Shown here in pieces: positions 1-8,793 of a DNA stretch of 64,000 bases. How positions within the stretch are numbered: position 1 is the stretch's first letter; each line of letters begins with the position of its first letter. Source of the DNA: Janthinobacterium sp. 61 (GTDB lineage: Bacteria > Pseudomonadota > Gammaproteobacteria > Burkholderiales > Burkholderiaceae_D); contig NZ_PJMQ01000001.1 in assembly GCF_002846335.1 (NCBI RefSeq), positions 5,456,001 to 5,520,000 of the forward strand, read 5' to 3'. Under the pieces are notes generated by a model that was not told the origin of the DNA, did not search any database, and saw nothing but the letters and a program-made list of their open reading frames with translations. The translations under genes were made by a program, and so were the position numbers.

Positions 1-2
1 CC

Positions 3-113
3 AACTATGCGGGCATGAACGGCTTGCTGGCCTTTTTGACCGAGAACTGCTGTGCCGGCAGCCCTTGCTGCCTGCCGGACAGCGGCAATGTACCCAACGA
101 AAGCACACCATGA
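3..113 (+). CDS. arsR: ArsR-family arsenic-responsive repressor, C-terminal end (partial)
   Basis: An open frame enters from the left edge and stops at the TGA at 111-113. The 36 visible residues contain NYAGMNGLLAFLTENCC and a further Cys pair (SPCC), a tail resembling the C-terminus of proteobacterial ArsR repressors. The winged-helix DNA-binding domain would lie outside the window. Its stop codon overlaps the arsC start (ATGA), implying translational coupling. The family releases ars operators when As(III) binds Cys thiolates; which Cys would do so here cannot be told from this fragment. Confidence 0.7.
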   Translation, partial: NYAGMNGLLAFLTENCCAGSPCCLPDSGNVPNESTP

Positions 114-532
114 CCATCACGATCTATCACAATACGGCTTGCGGCACCTCGCGCAACACCCTGGCCCTGATCCGCAACACGGGCGTCGAACCCGTCATCA
201 TCGATTACGTCAAGAACCCTCCATCGCGCGAGGAGCTGGTTGACCTGATCAAGCGTGCGGGTCTGTCCGTGCGCGCGGTGATGCGCGACAAGGGCGCCCT
301 GTACGACGAGCTGGGCCTGGCCAATCCGGAGCTGAGCGATGCGGCCCTGCTGGACGCCATGCAAGCCCACCCTATTTTGATCAACCGTCCCATCGTCGTC
401 ACGGAACTGGGCGTGCGTCTGTGCCGGCCATCGGAAAAAGTGCTGGACATCCTGCCGCTGCCGCAGCAAGGCGCCTTTGCCAAGGAAGATGGCCAGGCCG
501 TGGTGGGCGCCGACGGCAAGCCGGTGGCCTGA
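110..532 (+). CDS. arsC: Arsenate reductase, glutaredoxin-coupled type
   Basis: A 140-residue protein starting [17 protein letters not shown]. Cys11 in the [10 protein letters not shown] loop matches the catalytic Cys of the ArsC/Spx thioredoxin-fold family, which reduces arsenate to arsenite using glutathione and glutaredoxin in the cytoplasm. The RPIVV segment near residue 93 and the C-terminal [14 protein letters not shown] stretch also fit ArsC, and the length matches E. coli ArsC (about 140). The ATG at 110 is chosen because it overlaps the arsR stop; a longer in-frame extension upstream would run through arsR. The next gene, arsH, starts 1 nt after its stop. Confidence 0.95.
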   Translation: MTITIYHNTACGTSRNTLALIRNTGVEPVIIDYVKNPPSREELVDLIKRAGLSVRAVMRDKGALYDELGLANPELSDAALLDAMQAHPILINRPIVVTELGVRLCRPSEKVLDILPLPQQGAFAKEDGQAVVGADGKPVA

Positions 533-533
533 G

Positions 534-1283
534 ATGGACGATTTGCCCAATGAGCTGGCCAATGATTTGCCCAACATCAGCGCCGCGCACCTGGATCTGC
601 CCAGCCTGGACAAATTGGCGCCGCTCAACGTTTCCACGCATGCGCCGCGCATGTTGCTGCTGTACGGTTCCTTGCGCGAGCGCTCGTACAGCAAGCTGCT
701 GACGCTGGAAGCGGAGCGCATCCTGCGCCATTTCGGGGCCGAGACGCGCGTGTTCGACCCGCACGGCTTGCCCATGGTCGATAGCGTGTCGCCCGAGCAC
801 CCGAAGGTGCAGGAATTGCGCGCGCTGTCGCTATGGTCGGAAGGCCAAGTGTGGTGCAGCCCCGAACGCCATGGCGCCGTCACTGGCGTGTTCAAATCGC
901 AGATTGACTGGTTGCCGCTGGAAACGGGCAGTGTGCGCCCTACACAGGGCCGTACCCTGGCCGTCATGCAAGTGTCGGGTGGTTCGCAATCGTTCAATGC
1001 CGTCAACGGCTTGCGCGTGCTGGGACGCTGGATGCGCATGGTGACTATCCCGAACCAGTCTTCGGTCGCCAAGGCGTATCAGGAATTCGACGATGACGGC
1101 CGCATGAAGCCGTCGCCGTATTACGAGCGCCTGGTCGACGTGATGGAGGAGCTCTATAAATTTACCTTGCTGGTGCGCGACCGCCGCGATTATCTGGGCA
1201 GCCGATACAGCGAACGGCTGGAAGCGGAGCCGGCCATCGTGCAGGAATTGGCGGGCGCGGCCATGGAGCATGAGCGCAAGTAG
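534..1283 (+). CDS. arsH: ArsH, NADPH-dependent FMN reductase / organoarsenical oxidase
   Basis: A 249-residue flavodoxin-fold protein. The [10 protein letters not shown] segment near residue 44 is the FMN-phosphate loop typical of ArsH, and [20 protein letters not shown] and [13 protein letters not shown] are further family blocks. ArsH enzymes are reported to oxidise trivalent methylated or aromatic arsenicals and to have NADPH:FMN reductase activity. ATG 534 is preferred over an upstream in-frame ATG at 477 because it follows the arsC stop directly and gives the normal family length. It ends the visible ars operon, before a terminator hairpin. Confidence 0.93.
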   Translation: MDDLPNELANDLPNISAAHLDLPSLDKLAPLNVSTHAPRMLLLYGSLRERSYSKLLTLEAERILRHFGAETRVFDPHGLPMVDSVSPEHPKVQELRALSLWSEGQVWCSPERHGAVTGVFKSQIDWLPLETGSVRPTQGRTLAVMQVSGGSQSFNAVNGLRVLGRWMRMVTIPNQSSVAKAYQEFDDDGRMKPSPYYERLVDVMEELYKFTLLVRDRRDYLGSRYSERLEAEPAIVQELAGAAMEHERK

Positions 1284-1292
1284 GGACGCCAT

Positions 1293-1323
1293 AAAAAAAC
1301 GGCGCCAGTGGCGCCGTTTTGTA
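1293..1323. terminator. Bidirectional rho-independent terminator between arsH and ispB
   Basis: The inverted repeat AACGGCGCC-AGT-GGCGCCGTT is flanked by an A-run on the left and T-run on the right, so it can terminate arsH (+) and ispB (-), which converge here. Confidence 0.85.
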
Positions 1324-1343
1324 TTGCACGTCGTAAGACGCGA

Positions 1344-2333
1344 TCAGTGATTGCGGTCCACGGCAAACGAACACAGTTGCAGCATGGATTGCTTGTAGGC
1401 GCTGTCCGGCCAGCCAGCGATGGCATTGGCGGCGCGCTGGCCGGCGATTTCCGCCTGCTGGCGCGTGTAGTCGAGGGCGCCGCTGCTGGTGATGGCGGCC
1501 AGGATGGCGTCGAAATGCTGTTCGTCACCCTGTTCGATGCAGCTGCGCACCAGTTCGCGTTGCTCTGGCGTACCGTTTTCCATCAGCCAGATCAGCGGCA
1601 TGGTCGGCTTGCCTTCGCGCAAGTCGTCGCCCACGTTCTTGCCGATTTCGGCGGCGTCGCCTGCATAGTCGAGTACGTCGTCGATCAGCTGGAAAGCCGT
1701 GCCCAGCGAGCGGCCGTATTCTGCTGCCGCTTCGATATCGTCTTCGCTGGCGCCGGCGATCAGGGCGCCCAGTTGCGCCGACGCTTCGAACAGCTTGGCT
1801 GTCTTCGAGCGGATGACATTCAGGTAGCTCTCTTGCGTCACGTCCGGGTCGTGCATGTTCAGCAACTGCAGCACTTCGCCTTCCGCGATCACGTTGGTGG
1901 CGTCGGAGAGGATTTGCATGACGCGCATATTATTCAGCGACACCATCAGCTGGAACGAGCGCGAGTGCAGGAAGTCGCCCACCAGTACCGAGGCGGCATT
2001 GCCGAACAGGGCGTTGGCCGTCTGGCGTCCGCGGCGCATCGACGATTCATCGACGACGTCGTCGTGCAGCAGGGTGGCGGTATGGATGAATTCAACCACC
2101 GCCGCCAGTTCATGGTGCGCAGTGCCGCGATAGGCGTGGGCATTGGCCACCAGCAAAATCAGCACGGGACGGATGCGTTTGCCACCTGCACTGATGATGT
2201 ATTCAGCGATCTGGTTGATCAGAATCACATCGGAGTGCAGTTTTTGGCGGATCACCGTATTGACTGCGTCCATATCGGCGGCAATCGTTTGCACGATGGT
2301 GTTTTGGTTAACGTGTTTGTTAGCGTCAGACAA
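1344..2333 (-). CDS. ispB: Octaprenyl/polyprenyl diphosphate synthase
   Basis: A 329-residue trans-isoprenyl diphosphate synthase. It has the first Asp-rich motif in LLHDDVVDESSMRRG, the GGKRIRP substrate-binding segment and the second Asp-rich motif in FQLIDDVLDYAGD. The enzyme makes the long all-trans side chain of ubiquinone from FPP and IPP. The frame appears to start with TTG at 2331-2333 (MSDANKHV), because an in-frame TAA lies just upstream and the next in-frame ATG would remove about 20 residues. It is divergent from rplU-rpmA-obgE, a conserved arrangement in proteobacteria. Confidence 0.93.
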   Translation of the reverse strand: MSDANKHVNQNTIVQTIAADMDAVNTVIRQKLHSDVILINQIAEYIISAGGKRIRPVLILLVANAHAYRGTAHHELAAVVEFIHTATLLHDDVVDESSMRRGRQTANALFGNAASVLVGDFLHSRSFQLMVSLNNMRVMQILSDATNVIAEGEVLQLLNMHDPDVTQESYLNVIRSKTAKLFEASAQLGALIAGASEDDIEAAAEYGRSLGTAFQLIDDVLDYAGDAAEIGKNVGDDLREGKPTMPLIWLMENGTPEQRELVRSCIEQGDEQHFDAILAAITSSGALDYTRQQAEIAGQRAANAIAGWPDSAYKQSMLQLCSFAVDRNH

Positions 2334-2527
2334 GGCGAACCTGCATTAGATTGTGGGTGCGGCGATTATACGACATGGCTTGCGCGCGCGTGATGTTTGC
2401 CTATGACTGTGGAGCAATTGTTTGACCTTGTTGGCACTGGCGCACGCTTTTCCGTCCGCCTGGCGCAAGCCTGACATGGTGGTCAGGTTGTCGACATACC
2501 ACGATCATCGGTCTTTGTGAATAGTTT

Positions 2528-2556
2528 TTGACGCAATTTCTCAGTCCGTGTATAAT
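2528..2556 (+). promoter_or_regulatory. Sigma-70 promoter of rplU-rpmA
   Basis: TTGACG at 2528-2533 and a perfect TATAAT at 2551-2556 are separated by exactly 17 nt. Transcription would start near 2563, leaving a leader of about 75 nt before rplU. It is the clearest housekeeping promoter I found in the window. Confidence 0.85.
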
Positions 2557-2637
2557 CGCTGGTTCCCCCTGTTGTGCATGGCTTGCTTTTCATGGCAGTG
2601 GGACAAATTCTTTCAACATTTGATGAGGTTTCAAATC

Positions 2638-2949
2638 ATGTACGCGGTCATAAAAACCGGTGGCAAACAATACAAAGTTGTCGCTGGCGAAAAACTTAAA
2701 GTAGAACAGATACCGGCAGACATTGGTTCCGAAATCACCATCGATCAAGTTCTCGCAGTAGGCGCGGGCGACACCATTAAATTTGGTGCGCCATTGGTCG
2801 AAGGTGCAACGGTACTGGTTACGGTTGTGGCGCATGGTCGCCATGATAAGGTCAAAATTTTCAAGATGCGTCGTCGTAAGCATTACCAAAAGCATCAAGG
2901 CCATCGCCAGAATTTTACCGAAATCCAAATCGTTTCGATCAACGGCTAA
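2638..2949 (+). CDS. rplU: 50S ribosomal protein L21
   Basis: A 103-residue protein ([15 protein letters not shown]...) ending in [15 protein letters not shown], the normal length and termini of bacterial bL21, a 23S rRNA-binding large-subunit protein. The start is the ATG at 2638; an upstream in-frame ATG at 2548 lies across the -10 region of the predicted promoter and would add a non-conserved extension. It is followed by rpmA after 40 nt. Confidence 0.98.
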   Translation: MYAVIKTGGKQYKVVAGEKLKVEQIPADIGSEITIDQVLAVGAGDTIKFGAPLVEGATVLVTVVAHGRHDKVKIFKMRRRKHYQKHQGHRQNFTEIQIVSING

Positions 2950-2989
2950 TCGCCGCTGTTTGAATTAATCAGCTATCAAGGAGTCTTAA

Positions 2990-3262
2990 ATGGCACATAA
3001 AAAAGGCGGCGGCACAACGCGAAACGGCCGTGATTCAGAATCAAAACGTCTGGGCGTTAAAGTCTACGGCGGCCAAGCTATCAATGCTGGCGGCATCATC
3101 ATTCGTCAACGCGGCACCCCAGTGCGCGCTGGCGAAGGCGTAGGCATGGGCAAAGACCACACCTTGTTCGCGTTGATCGCGGGCAAAGTGAAGTTCGTTG
3201 TCAAAGGTGCTGGCTCGAAGCAATTCGTGACCGTTGTACCTAACGCAGCAGTACCAGCGTAA
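2990..3262 (+). CDS. rpmA: 50S ribosomal protein L27
   Basis: A 90-residue protein starting [19 protein letters not shown], the typical bL27 N-terminus that reaches towards the peptidyl-transferase centre. The GGxIIxRQRGT block follows. A good Shine-Dalgarno (AAGGAG) precedes the ATG. No staphylococcal-type N-terminal cleavage extension is present. Confidence 0.98.
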   Translation: MAHKKGGGTTRNGRDSESKRLGVKVYGGQAINAGGIIIRQRGTPVRAGEGVGMGKDHTLFALIAGKVKFVVKGAGSKQFVTVVPNAAVPA

Positions 3263-3326
3263 TTCATCGCGGAGCGCCAGTTCGCTCCGCTGTGATCGCA
3301 TGATGTAAGGCGCAAGCCTTCAATCG

Positions 3327-3357
3327 AAAGGCTCTGCCCAAGGTAGAGCCTTTTTAG
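3327..3357 (+). terminator. Terminator/attenuator between rpmA and obgE
   Basis: AGGCTCT and AGAGCCT pair around a short loop and are followed by TTTTTAG. It sits after rpmA and just before obgE, so it may set the r-protein to Obg ratio. A second GC hairpin without a T-run (GCGGAGCG/CGCTCCGC, 3269-3290) lies just upstream. Confidence 0.65.
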
Positions 3358-4485
<1,128 letters not shown>

Positions 4486-4497
4486 GGCTGTATCCTG

Positions 4498-4908
4498 ATG
4501 TCAGTACAGGCGGTCGCTGTCGCGTCCTCGCGCAAGCAAGCGTGGCAGCGCCGTGTATTGCATCTGATCGCGTATGCTTACGGGCTGAGCGCGGTCGCCT
4601 GCCTGCTGTTCGCCGATGAAATGGCGGCCGGCATGGGCATCTTCCTCAATGGCGTCAATGGCTACAGCCAGTTCTACGCCTCCCATGTCGGTGTCTGGGG
4701 CGCTACCGCGCTCCTGGCGCTGTTCGCAGCACGGCAGGGCGAACCGCCCATCCTCGGCGATATCACTGCAATGTTGGTCCTGGCGCAGCCCGCTGGCCGT
4801 TTGTACGCGGCCATCAGCTTCGGCTTGCCCCAGGGTTTTGTGTTGTTCATGTGCGCAATCGAGCTGCTGGCGGGGTTGGCCTTGCTGTGGCTGCGTCTTG
4901 CGCGCTGA
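4498..4908 (+). CDS. Small four-helix inner-membrane protein of unknown function
   Basis: A 136-residue protein beginning 12 nt after obgE. It has about four hydrophobic segments: around residues 22-40, 63-80 (VGVWGATALLALFAA), 87-103, and 109-132 (GFVLFMCAIELLAGLALLWL), with a short basic N-terminus. No catalytic motif is visible. The spacing suggests cotranscription with obgE and proB, but nothing in the sequence shows a functional link. I do not recognise a named family. Confidence 0.75.
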   Translation: MSVQAVAVASSRKQAWQRRVLHLIAYAYGLSAVACLLFADEMAAGMGIFLNGVNGYSQFYASHVGVWGATALLALFAARQGEPPILGDITAMLVLAQPAGRLYAAISFGLPQGFVLFMCAIELLAGLALLWLRLAR

Positions 4909-4935
4909 CGTCTATTAAGTGAAGAGCGCCGCCCC

Positions 4936-6054
4936 ATGGATTCCGTGATTCAAAAAGCTACCCGCATTATCATCAAAGTCGGCTCTTCGCTGGTCACCAA
5001 CGATGGCCGCGGACTCGATCATGTCGCCATTGCCCGCTGGGCTGCGCAGATTTCCGGCTTGCGCGCGATGGGCAAGGAAGTCGTGCTGGTCAGCTCCGGC
5101 GCCATCGCCGAAGGCATGTTACGCCTCGGTTTCGAGCAGCGCCCCACCGATATCCACGAATTGCAGGCGTGCGCCGCCGTCGGCCAGATGGGCCTGGCGC
5201 AAATCTATGAGAGCAGCTTCCGCGCCCACAGCCTCGGCACGGCGCAGGTGCTGCTGACCCACGCCGACCTGGCCGACCGCGAGCGCTATCTGAACGCCCG
5301 CTCCACCCTGACGACCCTGCTGCGCCTGGGCGTGGTGCCGATCATCAATGAAAACGACACTGTCGTCACCGATGAAATCAAGTTCGGCGACAACGATACC
5401 TTGGGCGCCCTGGTGGCCAACCTGATCGAGGCCGATGCCCTGGTCATCCTGACGGACCAGCACGGTCTGTTTTCGGCTGACCCGCGCAAGGACCCGAACG
5501 CTTACCTGATCACGCAGGGCATCGCCGGCGATCCGGCTCTGGAAGCGATGGCTGGCGGCGCCGGCAGCAGCCTGGGTCGTGGCGGCATGCTGACGAAAAT
5601 CCTCGCTGCCAAGCGCGCCGCCAAGTCGGGTGCCCACACCATCATCGCCTGGGGCCGCGATAGCAACGTACTCAGCCGTCTAGCCCATGGCGAAGCGATC
5701 GGTACGGAGTTGCTGGCACAAACGGGGCAATTGACAGCGCGTAAGCAGTGGATGGCCGACCATCTGCATACGGCTGGTGCCGTCGTGCTGGACGCGGGCG
5801 CCGTGCAAAAGCTGCGCCAGGAAGGCAAGTCCCTGCTGCCGATCGGCGTGACGGGCGTGAACGGCGAATTCGGCCGCGGCGCCGTGATCACCTGCGTCGA
5901 TGCAGCCGGCGTGCCCGTGGCGCGCGGCCTGTCCAACTACACGAGCGGCGAAGCGCGCCGCATCATGCGCAAGCCCTCCACCGAGATCGAGTCCATACTC
6001 GGCTACATGGAAGGCCATGAGCTGATTCATCGTGACAATATGGTCTTGCTATAG
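4936..6054 (+). CDS. proB: Glutamate 5-kinase
   Basis: A 372-residue protein with an N-terminal amino-acid kinase domain ([11 protein letters not shown] near residue 12, [35 protein letters not shown]) and a C-terminal PUA domain (about 275-372). It catalyses the ATP-dependent first step of proline synthesis and is usually feedback-inhibited by proline. The length equals that of PUA-containing proteobacterial ProB. proA is not in the window. It lies 27 nt after the small membrane-protein gene and is followed by two REP-like palindromes. Confidence 0.97.
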   Translation: MDSVIQKATRIIIKVGSSLVTNDGRGLDHVAIARWAAQISGLRAMGKEVVLVSSGAIAEGMLRLGFEQRPTDIHELQACAAVGQMGLAQIYESSFRAHSLGTAQVLLTHADLADRERYLNARSTLTTLLRLGVVPIINENDTVVTDEIKFGDNDTLGALVANLIEADALVILTDQHGLFSADPRKDPNAYLITQGIAGDPALEAMAGGAGSSLGRGGMLTKILAAKRAAKSGAHTIIAWGRDSNVLSRLAHGEAIGTELLAQTGQLTARKQWMADHLHTAGAVVLDAGAVQKLRQEGKSLLPIGVTGVNGEFGRGAVITCVDAAGVPVARGLSNYTSGEARRIMRKPSTEIESILGYMEGHELIHRDNMVLL

Positions 6055-6086
6055 GTCGGATTAGGCCCGAAGGGCCGTAATCCGAC
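6055..6086. repeat. REP-like palindrome 1
   Basis: A 32-bp imperfect palindrome directly after the proB stop: arms GTCGGATTA and TAATCCGAC around a GGCCCGAAGGGCC core. It resembles the repetitive extragenic palindromes spread between genes of many proteobacteria. Confidence 0.7.
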
Positions 6087-6109
6087 AACACCCCAGGCAG
6101 CAACAATGT

Positions 6110-6139
6110 GTCGGGTTACGCCCTGCGGGCTAACCCGAC
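6110..6139. repeat. REP-like palindrome 2
   Basis: A second palindrome, arms GTCGGGTTA and TAACCCGAC around a GCCCTGCGGGC core, 23 nt after the first. It has the same architecture with a diverged arm (GGG for GGA), so the two form a REP doublet. Confidence 0.7.
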
Positions 6140-6156
6140 CCACGCAGCAACGACAT

Positions 6157-6182
6157 CGGCCTACACTCGGGCCGTTTTTTTT
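6157..6182 (+). terminator. Rho-independent terminator after proB
   Basis: CGGCC and GGCCG pair around an 8-nt loop and are followed by eight T residues, just before the convergent end of nth. Confidence 0.6.
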
Positions 6183-6184
6183 AC

Positions 6185-6832
6185 CTATACCACGGCAGGC
6201 ATCGGTGACTTGCTCTTGTAATCGCACAGGTCTGCAATCATGCAGTTCCAGCATTGCGGTTTGCGCGCCGTGCACGTGTAGCGGCCGTGCAGGATGAGCC
6301 AGTGGTGGGCGTCGTGCAGAAATTCCTTGGGTATGAATTTCAGCAGTTTTTGCTCGACGATATCGACGTTCTTGCCTGGTGCGATGCCTGTGCGGTTCGA
6401 GACGCGGAAGATATGCGTGTCGACCGCCATGGTTGGTTCGCCAAATGCCGTGTTCATGACCACATTTGCCGTCTTGCGGCCCACGCCGGGCAAGGCTTCC
6501 AGCGAGGCGCGGTCGCGCGGCACTTCGCCGCCGTGCTGATCGAGCAAGATCTGGCAGGTGGCGATGACGTTCTTGGCCTTGGTGCGGAACAGGCCGATGG
6601 TGCGGATATAGCTGGCCAGTTCGTCGACGCCCAGCGCCAGTATCCTGGCTGGCGTATTGGCGACCGGATACAGCAAGCGTGTTGCCTTGTTGACGGACAC
6701 GTCCGTCGCCTGCGCCGACAGCAGCACGGCGATCAGCAGCTCGAACGGCGTTGTGTATTCGAGTTCCGTTTTCGGCGAAGGATTGGCAGCGCGGAAGCGC
6801 GTAAAGATTTCCAGGCGTTTGGCGGCGTTCAT
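6185..6832 (-). CDS. nth: Endonuclease III
   Basis: A 215-residue base-excision-repair glycosylase/AP lyase for oxidised pyrimidines. It has the helix-hairpin-helix [12 protein letters not shown] with the catalytic Lys, the catalytic Asp in AVDTHIFR, and a C-terminal [4Fe-4S] loop with spacing C-X6-C-X2-C-X5-C ([17 protein letters not shown]). The length matches E. coli Nth (211). Its start overlaps the rsxB stop (ATGA), so the two are translationally coupled. Confidence 0.97.
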   Translation of the reverse strand: MNAAKRLEIFTRFRAANPSPKTELEYTTPFELLIAVLLSAQATDVSVNKATRLLYPVANTPARILALGVDELASYIRTIGLFRTKAKNVIATCQILLDQHGGEVPRDRASLEALPGVGRKTANVVMNTAFGEPTMAVDTHIFRVSNRTGIAPGKNVDIVEQKLLKFIPKEFLHDAHHWLILHGRYTCTARKPQCWNCMIADLCDYKSKSPMPAVV

Positions 6833-7563
6833 GCGTCTTTTTTCGGCGTGTTGGAGGCGGGCGGTTCGGTCTGGGCAGCGGCGCTGGCGGCGGCCTTGGC
6901 GCGCGCGCGCTCCATGGCGGCGGCGATGATGGCGCGCTTGCGCTCTTTTTCCGCTACTTCATCGGGCGTGACGGGCAATTCCTGCGTCACTTCCTGCATC
7001 TTGGCGACGGCCTTGGCGGCCAGGCGCGCGTCGTTGGCCTCGGCTTCGCGGCGCAGCCGCTGCGCGCGGAAATCGTGGCGCGTGCGGGCGTCGTCGGCGT
7101 CCATCTGGCTCCAGGCATCCCAGCCTGTGGCGTCGCCGCTGACGGGATACATCACGATGCAGTCGACGGGGCAGGGTGCCACGCACAGGTCGCAGCCCGT
7201 GCACAGGTCCGTGACGACCGTATGCATCTGCTTGGCGGCGCCGACGATGGCGTCCACGGGACAGGCCTGGATGCACAGGGTACAGCCGATACACAGCGAT
7301 TCATCGATGTAAGCGACAGATCGCGGGCGTTCGAGGCCATTGACGGGATTGAGCGGAATGACTTTTTTGCCCAACAAGCCGGCCAGGCGTACGATGCCTT
7401 GTACGCCGCCCGGTGGGCACTGGTTGATGTCGGCGTTGCCGGCGGCAATCGCTTCCGCATACGGGCGGCAGCCGTTGTAGCCGCATTTGGTGCATTGCGT
7501 TTGCGGCAGCAAATCTTCGATCTGGTCGGCAAGTGAGGGAGAGGCGGGATGCGGCACGGTCAT
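6829..7563 (-). CDS. rsxB: RnfB/RsxB-like ferredoxin
   Basis: About 244 residues. An N-terminal Fe-S domain ([16 protein letters not shown] then CPPGG) is followed by two bacterial ferredoxin motifs ([24 protein letters not shown]) and a charged Ala/Lys/Arg-rich C-terminal tail of about 100 residues. It resembles RnfB/RsxB but lacks the N-terminal membrane helix, and no rnfA, C, D, G or E genes are adjacent. It is probably a soluble electron carrier; next to nth a link to Fe-S upkeep of the glycosylase is possible but unproven. ATG 7563 is chosen; an in-frame TTG lies at 7569. Confidence 0.88.
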   Translation of the reverse strand: MTVPHPASPSLADQIEDLLPQTQCTKCGYNGCRPYAEAIAAGNADINQCPPGGVQGIVRLAGLLGKKVIPLNPVNGLERPRSVAYIDESLCIGCTLCIQACPVDAIVGAAKQMHTVVTDLCTGCDLCVAPCPVDCIVMYPVSGDATGWDAWSQMDADDARTRHDFRAQRLRREAEANDARLAAKAVAKMQEVTQELPVTPDEVAEKERKRAIIAAAMERARAKAAASAAAQTEPPASNTPKKDA

Positions 7564-7839
7564 CTTCAATACGGTAAAACGTCATTATCGGCCATCTGGG
7601 CCGCATATAAGTAAAAACCTGTGTCGTGTAAGGGGATAGTGCGCCCCGGCTGGCTGTTGCAGGCGCGCCGCAATCGTATTTTATTTCCCTTGGGAATGTC
7701 AAAGTGCAAATAAACAACTTTGCAATTTCTTTTTTTTATGGGAGCATGATTTTTATCAAGGCAATGATAAAAAAAGCCGACCGCCAGACCTGTTGCCGCC
7801 CCCTACACTGTGAGGCGCACCAGGCCATAGGAGCAAAAC

Positions 7840-8667
7840 ATGCGTTTCCTCCGGACAGTTGGTTTGCCCTTCTGTTTGTTCATGCACTCTACGCTTGCCG
7901 TTGCGCACGGGCAGGCTAGCTCCCCCATGGCGGCGCCTGGCGCTGCCAGCTCGCGCATCGTTCGCTTCGCGGCGGAAGACTGGCCGCCCTTCATTTCCCA
8001 TGGCCTGCCAGCCGATGGCATGTCGGGCGCCATGGTCAGCGCCGTCTTTGAGCGGCTTGGCTATACGGTCAGATATGAATATTTTCCCTGGAAGCGCGCC
8101 ATGCAGTTTGGCCTTGCCAGTCCCCGATACGCCGGTTTCCTGGCCGTCTGGCGCACGCCCGAACGGGAAAAACTCTGTCACTTTTCTGTTCCTGTTGGTA
8201 ACACGCAGGGCGTGCTGGCCTATCTGAAGGAGGATGGCGCGCCGGGTGCTACCCTGGCCGAGCTGGGCAAGCTGCGCATCGGCACCGTGGCCGGTTATTC
8301 GAATGGCGAGCAGTTCGATGGCATGGTGGCGCGCGGCGAGCTGAAGACGGAAGAGGGTTTGAACGACGCCACGAATCTGAAGAAACTGTTCATCAAGCGT
8401 TACCGCGTGATCGTCATCGAGCGCCACGTCCTGCAGCATTTGCTGATGGGACGCAACTTCAGCAAGGCCGAGCGCGAGCGTATCGCCATCATCGATACCG
8501 TGTTCAAGGAGCGCCCCGTGCATGTGTGCTTCAAGCGCGATGAGGAAGGTGGTGCACAGCAAAAACGCTTCAACGAGGCGGCGCGCGATATCGATACGGC
8601 CCGGCTGGAACGCGATTACTGGAAGCGGCTCGACCAGAGCCTGGCGAGCGCCCCAGCGACGCCCTGA
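7840..8667 (+). CDS. Periplasmic solute-binding protein, SBP family 3-like
   Basis: A 275-residue protein with a signal peptide (MRFLRTVGLPFCLFMHSTLAVAHG) and a body typical of type-II periplasmic amino-acid-binding proteins: FAAEDWPPFI, GMSGAMVSAVFERLGYTVRYEYFPWKRAM, KLRIGTVAGYSNG. A TAGGAG Shine-Dalgarno lies 7 nt upstream of the ATG. No permease or ATPase gene is adjacent, so it may serve a distant transporter or act as a sensor domain. The ligand cannot be predicted. Confidence 0.8.
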   Translation: MRFLRTVGLPFCLFMHSTLAVAHGQASSPMAAPGAASSRIVRFAAEDWPPFISHGLPADGMSGAMVSAVFERLGYTVRYEYFPWKRAMQFGLASPRYAGFLAVWRTPEREKLCHFSVPVGNTQGVLAYLKEDGAPGATLAELGKLRIGTVAGYSNGEQFDGMVARGELKTEEGLNDATNLKKLFIKRYRVIVIERHVLQHLLMGRNFSKAERERIAIIDTVFKERPVHVCFKRDEEGGAQQKRFNEAARDIDTARLERDYWKRLDQSLASAPATP

Positions 8668-8793
8668 CACGGCGCGCCGCTGTTGTTAGTTGCCAAAACG
8701 AAATATCTAAATACGAAACCATTCGTTCTTGTTTGTTTATCCATCCTTTAGTCTGCAGCCACAGTGTTGACGACTTTGAAAGGATGTTTTCGT

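Noticed and set aside
6829..7563. Possible complete Rnf electron-transport complex
   Set aside because: Only an RnfB-like ferredoxin is present, without the membrane anchor and with none of the partner subunits.
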